Shown here one piece after another: positions 1 through 10,868 of a DNA stretch of 64,000 nt. Below the pieces are notes generated by a model. That model was not told the origin of the DNA. It did no database searches and saw only the letters and a list, made by a program, of their open reading frames with translations. The translations under genes were made by a program, and so were the position numbers. Each line of letters opens with the position of its first letter. Position 1 is the stretch's first letter. Location: contig PS015016.1 in assembly GCA_048213135.1 (NCBI GenBank), forward strand, positions 80,340 to 144,339. Reading direction: 5' to 3'. This DNA comes from Reclinomonas americana ATCC 50394. Lineage: Eukaryota; Jakobida; Jakobea; Jakobida.

Positions 1-174
1 CCTGCGCGCTAACGTCCTGCACACAAAGTGCGTCTTGCCTACCGAACAACAGTGCGGTACTGCGTTCTGACTGCACAGCGCCTGCAATTGCAACATGCAT
101 TGCACTTGGGTGAGAAATCGGTCTCAGATCAGCAGAATGCATGTGTCGACTGACTCTGTTGTGCCATAATAGCG

Positions 175-2502
175 CTATTCACAGTCTGCCCTTCTCTTTT
201 CCACATAGTGATACACGACGCAACATGCTATGGCATCAAGGATTCTGACGTGATCTGATAACGCCTTCAACGCCGTTTTTTCGGCCGTGAACGCGCCAAT
301 CTTCGTCCTCATCAACATGCACCTGGTGCATTCTGCACCGCCGCAGTTGAAGACACGGTGGCGATGATCAATGTCGGAGCTGACGCCTGACGACGTCAGC
401 AGTGCATCCAGCAGTGCACTGGACTCTTCCTTGGCAGTAAACAGTGNNNNNNNNNNNNNNNNNNNNCACGTGTCGACATCTCCTGACTCGCCGCCGAGAA
501 GAGTGCCGCAAGTTTCAGTGCAGAGCCAACCAACACTGATGAGCATGTGAGCCAACCAGCCTCTGGCACAAGTACTCGCAGCGCAAGTCGTTGATCAGTG
601 TGGGTGAGCGTAGCAGCACGAGAGCGCAACTGCGTGCGCATGCGCACAGTGGCGGTGGAAGTGCAGTCTGCAGTGGACCCGCCTGATTGCAGTTGAGTGT
701 CGGTGGCAGTGCCGTCCAGACGAGTTGACGTCTTCTCGTCGATGAACACGGAGCACTCATCCACCAGTCTCCCAAACGACTCGCGGATCACATCATGCGC
801 ATCGCGTCGTGGTGCACCACCACCAGCTGCCACTGTTCTTCCAGCGCCAATTGCAACGTAAACGACATCAGTCGATGATGCATGTGGTGGTGCTGCAGCA
901 GATGCGGAACGATCGCGAGGCTGCATGTGAGACGCTGACCCCAACTGCATACGATACGATGTCCACATCCTAAACAATTGGTCATAGCAATGCCGAAGGC
1001 GCATAACCTGTCTGTCATCCTCATTCCGAGTAAAAGGCGGGAGTGTCGGTGCCGTGACGCCGTCACCACTCCCACACACATCATTCTCGACTGCCACAAG
1101 ATAAGCACGTGCCCTCGTCAAGACGATGCCGTTGCAGGCGATAATACGACCTGGCGGCAGTGGCAGCGTGTCATCAGCTGCAGGTGGTGGTGAGGCCAGC
1201 CATTTTTTCTCCTCGAGCTCGACTCCGCATTCACCACCACCACCACCACCATCCGGCGNNNNNNNNNNNNNNNNNNNNGGATCCAGATGCGGAAAAGCAT
1301 CGGATGCAGTTATCGATCTGCTTCTTCACGTGCAGCAGTTCCCGCGCGATCGTCGCCGTTTCGTCACACAACGACCCGAGAGAGAATGCGTTCCTCTCGC
1401 CATCCCGCGCAAGCATCTGCAAGTGCGCCGACACGCCTCCATGCGTCACGCGCACGACACCGTTCGACAAGGTACAAGGCACGATGCTCGCCAGTGCGTC
1501 CAAGTAGCTCAACCAGCACTGCAGGTCCACCACATCCTCCTCTGGATCTGCCATACTTTTGGCGGCAAGCACCAGGGTGCTGAACTTGTTGCGCAGCTCT
1601 CGGCGCAGAAGATTGGCGAAAAGCATCAGCCTGTCAACCGCATCAACCTCCTGTCGCAATAGCTTGCAAGGCAACGAGAAGTCGTAGTCGTCGCCGCCAT
1701 TGGCCACTTCCGCCAGCAAATCTGGCAGCAAATGATGTTGTAGGCAAACAACGATACACACACTAACTGGAATCGAACACAACAAACCAGCAGGAATGAT
1801 GGCATGCAAAGGGCAATACGCGAGCGCCGCTCGCAGTGAGCGCTCCAGTCCAAGTCGTCGTACACCACCACCAGAGGCACCGGCGTGTGCTGCTGCGCCG
1901 CCGGATCCATGCTGGACGTCACCGGCCGTACACAGCTGCAGCAAATAGTCGACGAACCCAGCGGCAGTGAGATGCGCCTGCATCGACGATGGCTTTGCAA
2001 GGCGCATGTTGGTGGTCGCCACGTTTTCCATTAGCACACGGCGCTGCTGACAGGAGACGCCATCCACTGGAGACGACGACGGCGGCCGCGGCGTCCCCGA
2101 GCTGCAGTACTGTCGTGCCGTATGAACAACGACGGAGAGTATCTCAGACACCGCGTCGTCGAGTGCCTTCTCCGCTGCATGCATGCTCTCCTCCAGCGAC
2201 TCTGCATCACACGTCGCTGACCGTGACAGGTCGGCCGCCGTAGCGTGGGCAGCCCGTGCGAATTCTGGCGAGACGTACTTGGTGGCGGTCACCTGAGTTC
2301 GAATACCACATGAAGCCGCCTCACCAGCGGCGAGTGCTGCTGGCAATTCAACCAGCCACTTGTCCTCGCGGTGCTCGACATCCACAGCGGCGGCACCAGT
2401 TGCACTTGCTATCGCTTGAGAGAAGCTGGCCGCGTGGTGGTGTTGGAGCGCAGTCCGAGCGATTCGTTCCCGTCGCGCACTCATCGCGACACATCTACTC
2501 AT
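175..2502 (-). CDS. Hypothetical protein, gene 1
   Basis: I do not recognise a family. The minus strand reads as coding from an ATG at 2502 through to a stop at 175, interrupted by two 20-N gaps (1259-1278 and 447-466) across which the frame changes. The N-terminal 400 residues have helical, Leu/Ala-rich character, for example LRHCYDQLFRMW and LLPDLLAEVANGG, with no signal peptide at the start. A hydrophobic stretch near residue 235 could be either a short in-frame intron or a buried helix. The C-terminal part carries two close Cys pairs (CGGAECTRC). The next gene lies on the other strand beyond a repetitive spacer. A role cannot be assigned; introns inside the span are likely but were not resolved. 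Confidence 0.5.
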
Positions 2503-3596
2503 CGCATTGGCGACTGGGACGAAGGGTGGGAGGAGAAGTCAGCGAAGAAGCAGAGTGATAACGGCGACGACAGATGGAAGACACTGTCAAGTGCGAGCAC
2601 CATGCAGTGTCATGAAGAAGCGCCAGAGAGACCACCACCAAGACAAATGCAAGCACATTCCCCACCATCGATAACAACAANNNNNNNNNNNNNNNNNNNN
2701 NNCAATAACAGCAGCAGCTGCAGCAACAACAACAACAGGTACAGCAACAACAGCAACAATTGCAACAGCAAACACACCAACAACCATCCACAACAACACA
2801 ACCATGGTACCACCATCACCGACAACAACAACACCAACACTACAACCAACAGCAATAGCAAAACGACCAACAAGACAACAACAACAAAAATGAACAGACT
2901 ACAACAAGAGAAAACAACAACCGATCAAGAGTCTTAATAACAATTGTACAAGAACAACAACAGCATCAACAACAACAACAAGAGCAAACAACTACAGACC
3001 GCATCGTGGCACTGGTGTACCAACACAATGCATGTGCACCACCAAACGACGTAAACACAAACAACAATAACCATGATAGAAGAGCATGCACCCACACCGA
3101 CTGCACTGATATTCGAATGATAACACATCGTAGCACACAATGGACAGCACCAAACACCAACACCAACACCAATACAAGCAAGGATAGCGTTGACACACAA
3201 TCCCCATAACAGCTAGCTATAGCTGCTTCTAGTTGAAGAAGGCACAGGAGACTTGTCACTGTGTACATGTGACAACAGGAGAAGAGAATGGGAGAAGGAG
3301 TGACAGTTGTGAACTCTCTGCGCCAGTCCCCATCGATAACTCACGCACATCTGTACGCGGCAAGTTGCACCGGCCTCGACAGTGTCACCTTGTCGGCGGT
3401 GTTGGCACCTTTGTCGCCGCTGCTGCTGCTACCGCTACCGCCATCCACCGTCACGGCCACGGGCGTTCGTGTACCCGACGCCGACTCGAGCGCAGCAGCA
3501 GCTGCAGATCCGCTTGCACTGGTACCATCAACGTCCATGATGTGCTCGTCCTCACCACCACTTCCCGCAGCAGTGTAGGATGGTACTTGTTGTGCA
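2503..3596. repeat. CAA/CAG-rich low-complexity spacer
   Basis: About 1.1 kb between the start of gene 1 and the next gap. From about 2640 to 3000 the plus strand is dominated by CAA, CAG, AAC and ACA trinucleotides, with a 22-N gap at 2681-2702. An open plus-strand frame here would encode mainly Asn, Thr and Gln, but it has no complex sequence and is probably a repeat artefact. Between 3341 and 3596 the minus strand has an open, compositionally plausible frame rich in Ser, Gly and Asp (GGEDEHIMDVDGT), which could be the end of a gene whose start lies in the 179-N gap. Confidence 0.6.
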
Positions 3597-3775
3597 NNNN
3601 NNNNNNNNNNNNNNNNNNNNNNNNNNNNNNNNNNNNNNNNNNNNNNNNNNNNNNNNNNNNNNNNNNNNNNNNNNNNNNNNNNNNNNNNNNNNNNNNNNNN
3701 NNNNNNNNNNNNNNNNNNNNNNNNNNNNNNNNNNNNNNNNNNNNNNNNNNNNNNNNNNNNNNNNNNNNNNNNNNN

Positions 3776-4708
3776 CTTGCGACGACGACCCTGGCGGTGA
3801 CGGTCCGAGTCCACGTGGTGATGTTGACGACGATGGCTGTGGTGACGATCCCATGCTTTCACATTCGGGTGTGGATGCTGAGATTCTTGAGGGCAGTCGT
3901 GGTGGNNNNNNNNNNNNNNNNNNNNCCACCCATTGGTGCGACATACGCCTTGCAGATGCACCACATCGTCATGGGCGATGTGGTGCGAAAGGCGACTCAA
4001 CCGATCCTGCAGTCCCTCGTTAGTGACTGCGTTGCGCGGTTGTGCGTGCGCGATGCCGAAGAAAATGGCAGAAAGTCACTCGAAGAAGAACTGAAAATGA
4101 CTTTCACCACTCTTGCAACTGATACTGCGGAGTGGCTCTTGTTGTCGCCGACGGCAATGCGGATGACGACTGCATCTGATGCGCACTCCTTGGCAAACGC
4201 CGTGCTCAACGCTGTCAGCACTACAATCANNNNNNNNNNNNNNNNNNNNGACGAGCAGATGCTTGGCGAGGACCGCGTCAACCGCTACCTAAGGTCTGCA
4301 GCATCTGTTCTTGACAGTGCGCAGGCACGATTAGGTAACTTTGCTTTCTGTTAGAAGAAGCAATCCTGCAGCTGCTGCAAGCATGCGCATAATGATTACT
4401 CATCATTTTCCACCGTCACCAACACAGAATCTGCCATCGGAAGTTTCACCTACCGATGCAAGCAAAAGCTCGAAAACATGGTGGAGGAGGACAAGAAGAA
4501 GGCTGCCACCGACGACGACGGCAGCCACACCACCGCAGACACGGCTGCGAACCCCGACCCGGATGTGGAGACAGCGGCTGCGAGTGCAGAAGCTGATCGA
4601 ATCGCGGTACTCGTGGAGGATGCCGCGTCCATGCTGATGCGGGCGCAGGCAGAGGAGCCAGAGGAGTCGGACGTCAGTGTCGCTGATGAGCCTGAAGAAG
4701 ATGGTGAG
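3776..4708 (+). CDS. Hypothetical protein, gene 2, partial
   Basis: Unrecognised. The visible coding begins directly after a 179-N gap with an acidic segment (GGDGPSPRGDVDDDG). A helical domain follows a 20-N gap (MHHIVMGDVVRKATQPILQS, then LEEELKMTFTTLATDTAEW). A third 20-N gap at 4230-4249 falls inside the next helix. A donor after ARL at about 4334 joins to an exon starting near 4429 (SAIGSFTYRCKQKLENM), which runs into an acidic Glu/Ala-rich tail and ends at a GTGAGT donor at 4709. Both ends are missing: the start is in the large gap and the last exon is probably in the gap at 4765-4784. The charged, Ala-rich composition suggests an intracellular protein with disordered termini. Confidence 0.5.
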
Positions 4709-4797
4709 TCGATGCATGATATCGATTATTACTTTTCGTGTTGTTTTGCACCTCTGACACGATGNNNNNNNNNNNNNNNNNNNNGACGTCACGCCCA

Positions 4798-7761
4798 TCA
4801 GTAGGTGGTGAGTGCCACCAGACGCCGCATCTCATCACTGAAAAACGCACACACACACACACACATAAAGGTCAGATCGCACGATACCAACAATAACAAT
4901 CATAATTACAAGCTCACACTAACACACCTCGCATTGTGTGACAGACTCCCGACAATGCCATAGACATATTGGCGGCCGCATTCATCACATCAAGCAATGC
5001 TGATGAAACACGGGCAAGCCGGCGCCGAAGTTGCCGAGCCAGCTCCAGTTCAGCAGCGTCGTCACCTGCCATGTCCTCCTCCGCATCCGGATCCAGTACA
5101 CGTCGTGCTTGATCTATTTCTGAGAGAAGAGTAATTGCGATGCGTGTGCATTCAGCGTCAATGTCCACGCCGGGAGGCGCTTGGCCGTAAGCATCGATGG
5201 CCTCGCATATTGCTCCATTGAGTTGGAACTCAATAGTGTCTATACATGCACAATAATGTCAGTTAGCATGCTGGTAGCGCTGTCGACAAATATAAATACG
5301 CAAAGAAGGATAGACTACAAACCATCCACCTCCTTTTGCCTTTGCTTTCGACTCTTGCCCCTCCTTTTCTTGCCATTCTTCTTGCCAGCACCACCGTCAC
5401 TCGCTGTTGCTGATTCTGTGTTGTCGAGTACGTGTGTATATTGCATGCGTCAGTCATCTTATTGACAGTTCTCACGATGTGCATGAGAGAGAGTATCCGC
5501 GCTGCAAAAATACACTCACCATCTTCGTCAGCGCTATTGCCGTTGTCTTGCTCATGGTCACCACCGCGGCCGCCGGCATCTGCGTCTGTACACGGTGCAC
5601 CGGTGGTTTCTGATCGCATCAGATATCGATATTGCAGCCAGCTGCACATCAACACGGCCCCACAGCAGCAAGTTCTCACCATGACCAATCTCGTGCGTCC
5701 CCACGCTGATACCAACAAAGGTGCCGGCATGTTCCTGAGCAGCAGCACTTCCTGCTGCTGTCTCGATCATGTCATGGTCAGCAACTGCACNNNNNNNNNN
5801 NNNNNNNNNNGGAGTGCAACTGTGGCGATAATCGCGCTTGTCGCGGCTGAAATACGTTCACGGCAATGCCCCAGGAGGTGGAAGAACGTGCAGGCATTTC
5901 GCCAGAACCCAGCAATTGTCTGCCTACTTTCGTTGGCGACGCGCGAGGCCACCACCACGTGATTGCTGGTAAACTTGTCGTGCTGCCGCAACTGTTGCGC
6001 ATGCACGCCTCCTGCAGAAGGTTGTCCGCCTGCCACAGCTGCTGGTGTTGCAGTGGGTGCGGCGACTGCCATTGGTGCTACGGTGGGTGGATCTGCTGAG
6101 CCACTAGCCACGTGCTCAGGTGCTGCAGTGGGTGGATCGGAGCCACTGGCTATGGGCCCGGGCACAGGTGCTGCAGATGATCTCGTCCGCTGTGGCGCCT
6201 CCAACAAGTTGCGCGCCTCCTGCATGCACGCAACGTTTACCCCACCCAGTGAAGAAAACAGATGTCAGACTCTTGCCAACTGACGAAAAAGAAGTCCAGA
6301 GAGACGCACATCACACCACTTCTCGAGAGCAGCAGCGTTTGTGGCGCGAGTGGCCTCGTCTGCGCCAAGAAGCTGCACGGGGATTGATTCTGCGGCATGA
6401 ACAATGCTGCGAATTTCACCCGGTCCGGTGCCAGTTGTGCCCTCTGCACCGAAGACCTCTCCCACTCGAAAGACCAAATTCACAGCTCTAAAAAAAAATG
6501 CAGGCGAGGAGTCCGGCATCCTGGCAGTCGTGGAATGCCGCTCCAGGTATTGTTACCCTCCCGCCCTTACCACCAACAACAACAGTCAATCGCAATTGCA
6601 TTCGATCATCTGCATGCAGCGACTTTCGCAAAGTCGATACGCACCGTGAGCACCAGTGGTTTATCGGTGGCACCGGCTCCGCAGTCGTCATCCTCATCTT
6701 CTTTGTCACTGCCGGAGTCGGAGTCGTCATCGCGGTCGAACTCGAAATGCGCACACAGCTGTGAATGCTCCTCGAGCTCGCTCGCAGAAGCGGCTGCTCC
6801 GACATGGCCGCCGCCACTGCTGTTGGAGACAACTGCAGCAGTCGACGATGCGTCCATCGGCTGCAGGAGTTGTATATATGGCGATCGACACAGTGTGGGC
6901 GACGCAACGTCGACAGTCAAATGGACAGGGAAATGACAACACACCGAGTGGTCGTGCCCGGTAGTAGAAACATCAGGGTGCTGGTGCTGGACGCCTCTGC
7001 CTTTTCCTCTTGTTCCTCTCCGAGTTCGTCGAGCAGGTGCAGGTGCAGGTGCATCGTGCAGACGCTGCGAGTCATCGACATCCGCCGGCTGTGGCGCATG
7101 CGCAGCACTGGCAGCAGCGGTGCTCGCCTTCTTTGCCACAGCAATGCAGCGTGAGTGTTTTCCATGAATGATGTGCCCAGCAGCCGCTGCGACATACCTT
7201 CTCGGCTTTCGGCACTGCGACTGACTTGGCACGCTTCTTACGAGTCGGAGTCTTTTCATCGGTGATCTTGATGGCAATTCCCCCACCAGCAGCTGCGCCC
7301 CTCTGCGACGCAGAACGCTCACAAGCCGCGCGTCGCACTCGCTGCAGCATATCATGGTCTCTCCGATCTTTTGATGCCGCCGAATCGTGCCCTTGGTGCC
7401 TGTTTGTTTTGTGCGCGTCACGTGAGTGAATTCGAGATTGCACGCACTGCGCACGCGCGCGCGGTGCATCTGCAGGAGCGATGGCTCACCTGCCATTGTC
7501 GGAGAATGCACGCATAGCGGGGACACTACCCGTCTCCGCCTCAGCAGCGCGCGCGACCGCTGATGCCAATGGAGGCGGAGTTTGCTGTTCACCATCCAGC
7601 AAGGCGTACAGGTTCGAAATCTCGCCATTCTTGTGCCGCCGCATAGCCTCGAATTTCAGCGTGCAGCCATCCTTTGGTTGCACTTCGACTGCTGTTGGCG
7701 GCGCACCATGCGCACCACGCACGCAGTGCTCCACAGAATGTTGACTGCAATTGCAACGCAC
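4798..7761 (-). CDS. Hypothetical multi-exon protein, gene 3
   Basis: Unrecognised. Exons read on the minus strand from about 7761 downward. In order they are a Pro/Ala-rich N-terminal part (AVEVQPKDGCTLKFEAMRRH), a basic segment (KITDEKTPTRKKRAKS), and an acidic Asp/Ser segment (FDRDDDSDSGSDKEDEDDD). After these come a folded-looking central part (NLVFRVGEVFGAE, HVVVASRVANESRQTIAGFW), a Lys-rich patch (GKKNGKKRRGKSRKQRQK), and a helical C-terminus ending DEMRRLVALTTY before a TGA at 4798. Donors and acceptors at 5514, 5318/5240 and 4917/4844 fit GT-AG rules and restore frame. A 20-N gap interrupts it at 5791-5810. The start is uncertain because exons may continue upstream into 7830-7970. Alternating basic and acidic tracts suggest a nuclear protein, but that is inference only. 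Confidence 0.5.
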
Positions 7762-7906
7762 AAGAGTTGTGTGAGAACGAGAAATTGCCGTACGTGTGGC
7801 CCACCCACATGCACAGATTCAGCGCAACACGTACCTGCACTTGCCACCCGTGCGTGAGAGCTTGTCTTTCGTCCTGAGTCGCTGCACACGCACACGTTGC
7901 CACTTC

Positions 7907-10011
7907 ACAGTTGGCAGGTTGTGTCGTCTACGTAGACGTAATCGCAGCCATGCATGATTAATTGCAGTCCCTGNNNNNNNNNNNNNNNNNNNNNNNNNNN
8001 NNNNNNNNNNNNNNNNNNNNNNNNNNNNNNNNNNNNNNNNNNNNNNNNNNNNNNNNNNNNNNNNNNNNNNNNNNNNNNNNNNNNNNNNNNNNNNNNNNNN
8101 NNNNNNNNNNNNNNNNNNNNNNNNNNNNNNNNNNNNNNNNNNNNNNNNNNNNNNNNNNNNNNNNNNNNNNNNNNNNNNNNNNNNNNNNNNNNNNNNNNNN
8201 NNNNNNNNNNNNNNNNNNNNNNNNNNNNNNNNNNNNNNNNNNNNNNNNNNNNNNNNNNNNNNNNNNNNNNNNNNNNNNNNNNNNNNNNNNNNNNNNNNNN
8301 NNNNNNNNNNNNNNNNNNNNNNNNNNNNNNNNNGGCGGCGGTGCCAAAGTTCTGCGGAATCGTCCACTGCAGGAAGATGTTGTTGAGGCCGTACTGCGTC
8401 ACCACCAGGTTGGTCGGCGGGCTCGGCATGACACCGGTGGAAGCCGGAGTGGTGAAGTTGATGGCAGTGCTGAACATGCACGTCACCGGGTTGGCGGTGG
8501 TGCCAGCCGTGTTGAAGGGCGAGGTCGGGAAGGCAATCGAGAACTGGGGGCGCAGCCGGCACGGAGCCGTTGTTGTCGGTGGTGGTCTGGATGGAGCCGG
8601 CCGCCGAGGCAGTGGTGTTGTTGTTCACAGTGACGCGGATCTTGGTCGTGTACTGCGTGGCAGCCACAAAGTTGTTGGCGGTGCCGCTCACAGTGAAGCC
8701 GGTGATCTGCTGGTAGAAGCCAGAGTTGTACGAGAACAGGCCGTAGAACGAAGTGGCGAGCGTGCCATTGCCAGTCGCACCGGTGGTGATGGCAGGCTGG
8801 TCAGTGTTGGCGTTGGTCACCGTGTAGGCGGCAGTCGGCGCAGCGGTGGTGTCGCCCGTGCCAAAGGTGGCCGGGTAGCTGAAGGCGACGACAAACGACG
8901 TCGAAGTGACCTGGTCCACAGAGCCAGTGTACGGAGCCACCGTGTAGCCAGTCGGCATGGCCGGCGCACCGGACGCCAGGGTCACCGTCACGGCAGTCGA
9001 GAAGGTCAGGTTGGCACCGTTGGCGCCCGGAGTGCCGCTGCCGTTGTTGTAAGCAGTCGAGATGGCGCAGCTGGTGCCAGTCAGGCCAGTGACCTTGACG
9101 AGCACGCGGTTGCGCGACGTGCCAGCGCTGCCGGCCGGGATGCCAAAGTCGGTCAGGTCGGTAGCGGTGGTGGCCACCGTTACCGCACCGGTGCCGCAGT
9201 CCGACTTGACGTACCACGACGGACCAGCGCCACCAACAAGAATCACGCCCACATTGGCCGCCACACCCTCCCACTCCACCCACGCCGAGGTCGACGTGAC
9301 GCAGCGCAGGTTGGACGACAGCGTCGGCGCCGCAGTCGACACCTTGGTGGCATCGGTGCCGCTGGTGGTCAGAGTGCCGCTCCAGGCCGTGGCCGAGCGG
9401 TTCACCTGCGACTCAGTCCACACGTTGATGGTGTAGTCCTGGCCAGTGGTGGCGTCAGCGGCGGCGAGCGTGCCGATCGTGTAGCCGCGCCACGTGCCAG
9501 ACGACACGTTGGTGGCGGTCGTGGTGGTGGGACCGTTGGTGTCGCCGATGACGAACGCGCGGTAGGCGGTGGTGCCGGTGGTGAGGTTGGTCGTCTGCTG
9601 CACAGTCAGCGAGGTGTTGATGTCCTGGAAGGTGCTNNNNNNNNNNNNNNNNNNNNGGCAGTGGCACCGACGGCAGAGTTGGTGGAGAGACCGCCCTGGT
9701 TGACAAGGTCAGTCGGCAGCTGCAACCAGATGGCCATGGTGGCCTGGGTGCTGCCAATGTAGTAGATGGCGTTGGAGCCGGCAGTGGCGGCCCACGGGCT
9801 GTTCAGGNNNNNNNNNNNNNNNNNNNNNNNNNNNNNNNNNNNNNNNNNNNNNNNNNNNNNNNNNNNNNNNNNNNNNNNNNNNNNNNNNNNNNNNNNNNNN
9901 NNNNNNNNNNNNNNNNNNNNNNNNNNNNNNNNNNNNNNNNNNNNNNNNNNNNNNNNNNNNNNNNNNNNNNNNNNNNNNNNNNNNNNNNNNNNNNNNNNNN
10001 NNNNNNNNNNN
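7907..10011 (-). CDS. Fibronectin-III-like Thr/Gly-rich surface protein, gapped
   Basis: A large, probably extracellular protein read on the minus strand. It is built of beta-sandwich-like repeats: strands such as PTNLVVTQYGLNNIFLQW, TSTSFVVAFSYPATFG and KIRVTVNNNTTA follow the W/Y-x-V pattern of fibronectin type III modules. Composition is very rich in Thr, Gly, Ala, Ser and Asn with few charges, typical of secreted adhesins. No intron is visible in about 1.5 kb of continuous reading, unlike every neighbour, and third codon positions are nearly all G or C. Gaps of 204 N (9808-10011), 20 N and about 360 N remove the N-terminus and a C-terminal portion. A frame break at the G run 8546-8550 (C run on the coding strand) looks like a homopolymer error: removing one base joins two good frames. 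The stop at 7907 assumes the 360-N gap is sized correctly. Confidence 0.7.
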
Positions 10012-10261
10012 ACAGCTGGAACGAGAACGCCGCACCAAGGACATGCCTGAGGAATGATGAAAGAGTGTCGACTTCGATCGCGGCCGCGAACTAGGGGTAC
10101 GGCAGCACCCCAGAAGCCAATGTTGGGAAGCACCCCGTCCCCTTCTTTTTCTGGTCGACAGTACCCCGCACCCGGTGGGCAAAAAAAAGACTGCACCCCC
10201 CCCCCCCGCTCGCGCGCGACAATGATTGTTTGTTCGCCCCCTTCTGCTTGCTCTCCGCAGA
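10012..10261. other. Short intergenic stretch with A8 and C12 runs
   Basis: Between the gap holding the 5' end of the fibronectin-like gene and the HIU hydrolase start. It contains an A run (10181-10188) and a 12-base C run (10196-10207). No convincing coding sequence is seen. The two genes are divergent, so promoters for both probably lie here. A polypyrimidine tract ending in CCGCAG just before the HIU hydrolase ATG could be a 3' splice site of a 5'-UTR intron. Confidence 0.45.
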
Positions 10262-10724
10262 ATGACCAAGATCTCCACACACGTTCTCGACATCTCCCGC
10301 GGCTGCGTGGCACGCGGCATTCGCGTAGACCTCGAGCGAATGGATTCCTCTGGCGCCTCCTCTTCTTCTTCTTCCTCCACTGGTGATTTCGTGCTGGTCG
10401 GCAATGGAGTCACCGACGACGATGGTCGCGTGCGTGTGTGGAAGGGCGACAGCAGCGAGGCCGGCAGTGGTGCTGCAGGTTGCGTTTTCTTTCCCACCCC
10501 TCTGTGCATTCGTTTGTGTGTGTGTGTCGGCATTGATGACGATGCTGATAGATGGAACGACGTATCGCCTGACGTTCCACACGGGTGAGTATCTGGCGGC
10601 GTACGTGGAGCGCCCGTTCTTCCCGATTGTGCAGCTGGTGTTTGTGGTGCCGAATGGGCAGCAGCACTATCATGTGCCGCTGCTGCTGTCGCCGTTTGGA
10701 TACTCGACCTATCGGGGATCGTAG
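10262..10724 (+). CDS. URAH: 5-hydroxyisourate hydrolase (transthyretin-like)
   Basis: Hydrolyses 5-hydroxyisourate, the product of urate oxidase, to OHCU in the uric acid degradation pathway. Two exons: 10262-10478 and 10552-10724, joined across a 73-nt GT-AG intron that splits a Gly-Asp region in phase 1. The ATG at 10262 opens MTKISTHVLDISRGC, which holds the family N-terminal motif with its active-site His (THVLD). The C-terminus HYHVPLLLSPFGYSTYRGS carries the family signature, including the second His and the terminal YRGS that separates true HIU hydrolases from transthyretin hormone carriers. A Ser-rich insert of about 15 residues sits between strands A and B. Length is about 129 aa, normal for the family. 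No obvious N-terminal peroxisomal signal is seen. It is convergent with the MINDY gene (145 bp). Confidence 0.95.
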
Positions 10725-10868
10725 TGCGATGTCGCAGCGATGGTTGTTTGCTGCTGCTGTGGTGACGCGTCGAATGCAACAATTCACTGTTTTCACTTGT
10801 GTGCTTTTTGACAATGGGGATGGCGATGAGAGACTGTCTTGTGTGTTGTTTTTTCCCTTCTTGTTTGC

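Noticed and set aside
2371-2937. Plus-strand Asn/Thr/Gln-rich protein
   Set aside because: Encoded almost entirely by CAA/AAC/ACA repeats around a gap, with no complex domain.
5560-5720. Apparent frameshift in gene 3
   Set aside because: A GTGAGA donor at about 5677 and an ATCAG acceptor at about 5610 give a normal intron of about 68 nt that restores the frame, so no error is needed.
7954-9762. Long plus-strand open frame of about 600 codons
   Set aside because: It spans the N gap and is antisense to the fibronectin-like gene. Its Gly/Arg/Val composition is the mirror of GC-rich third positions, not a real protein.
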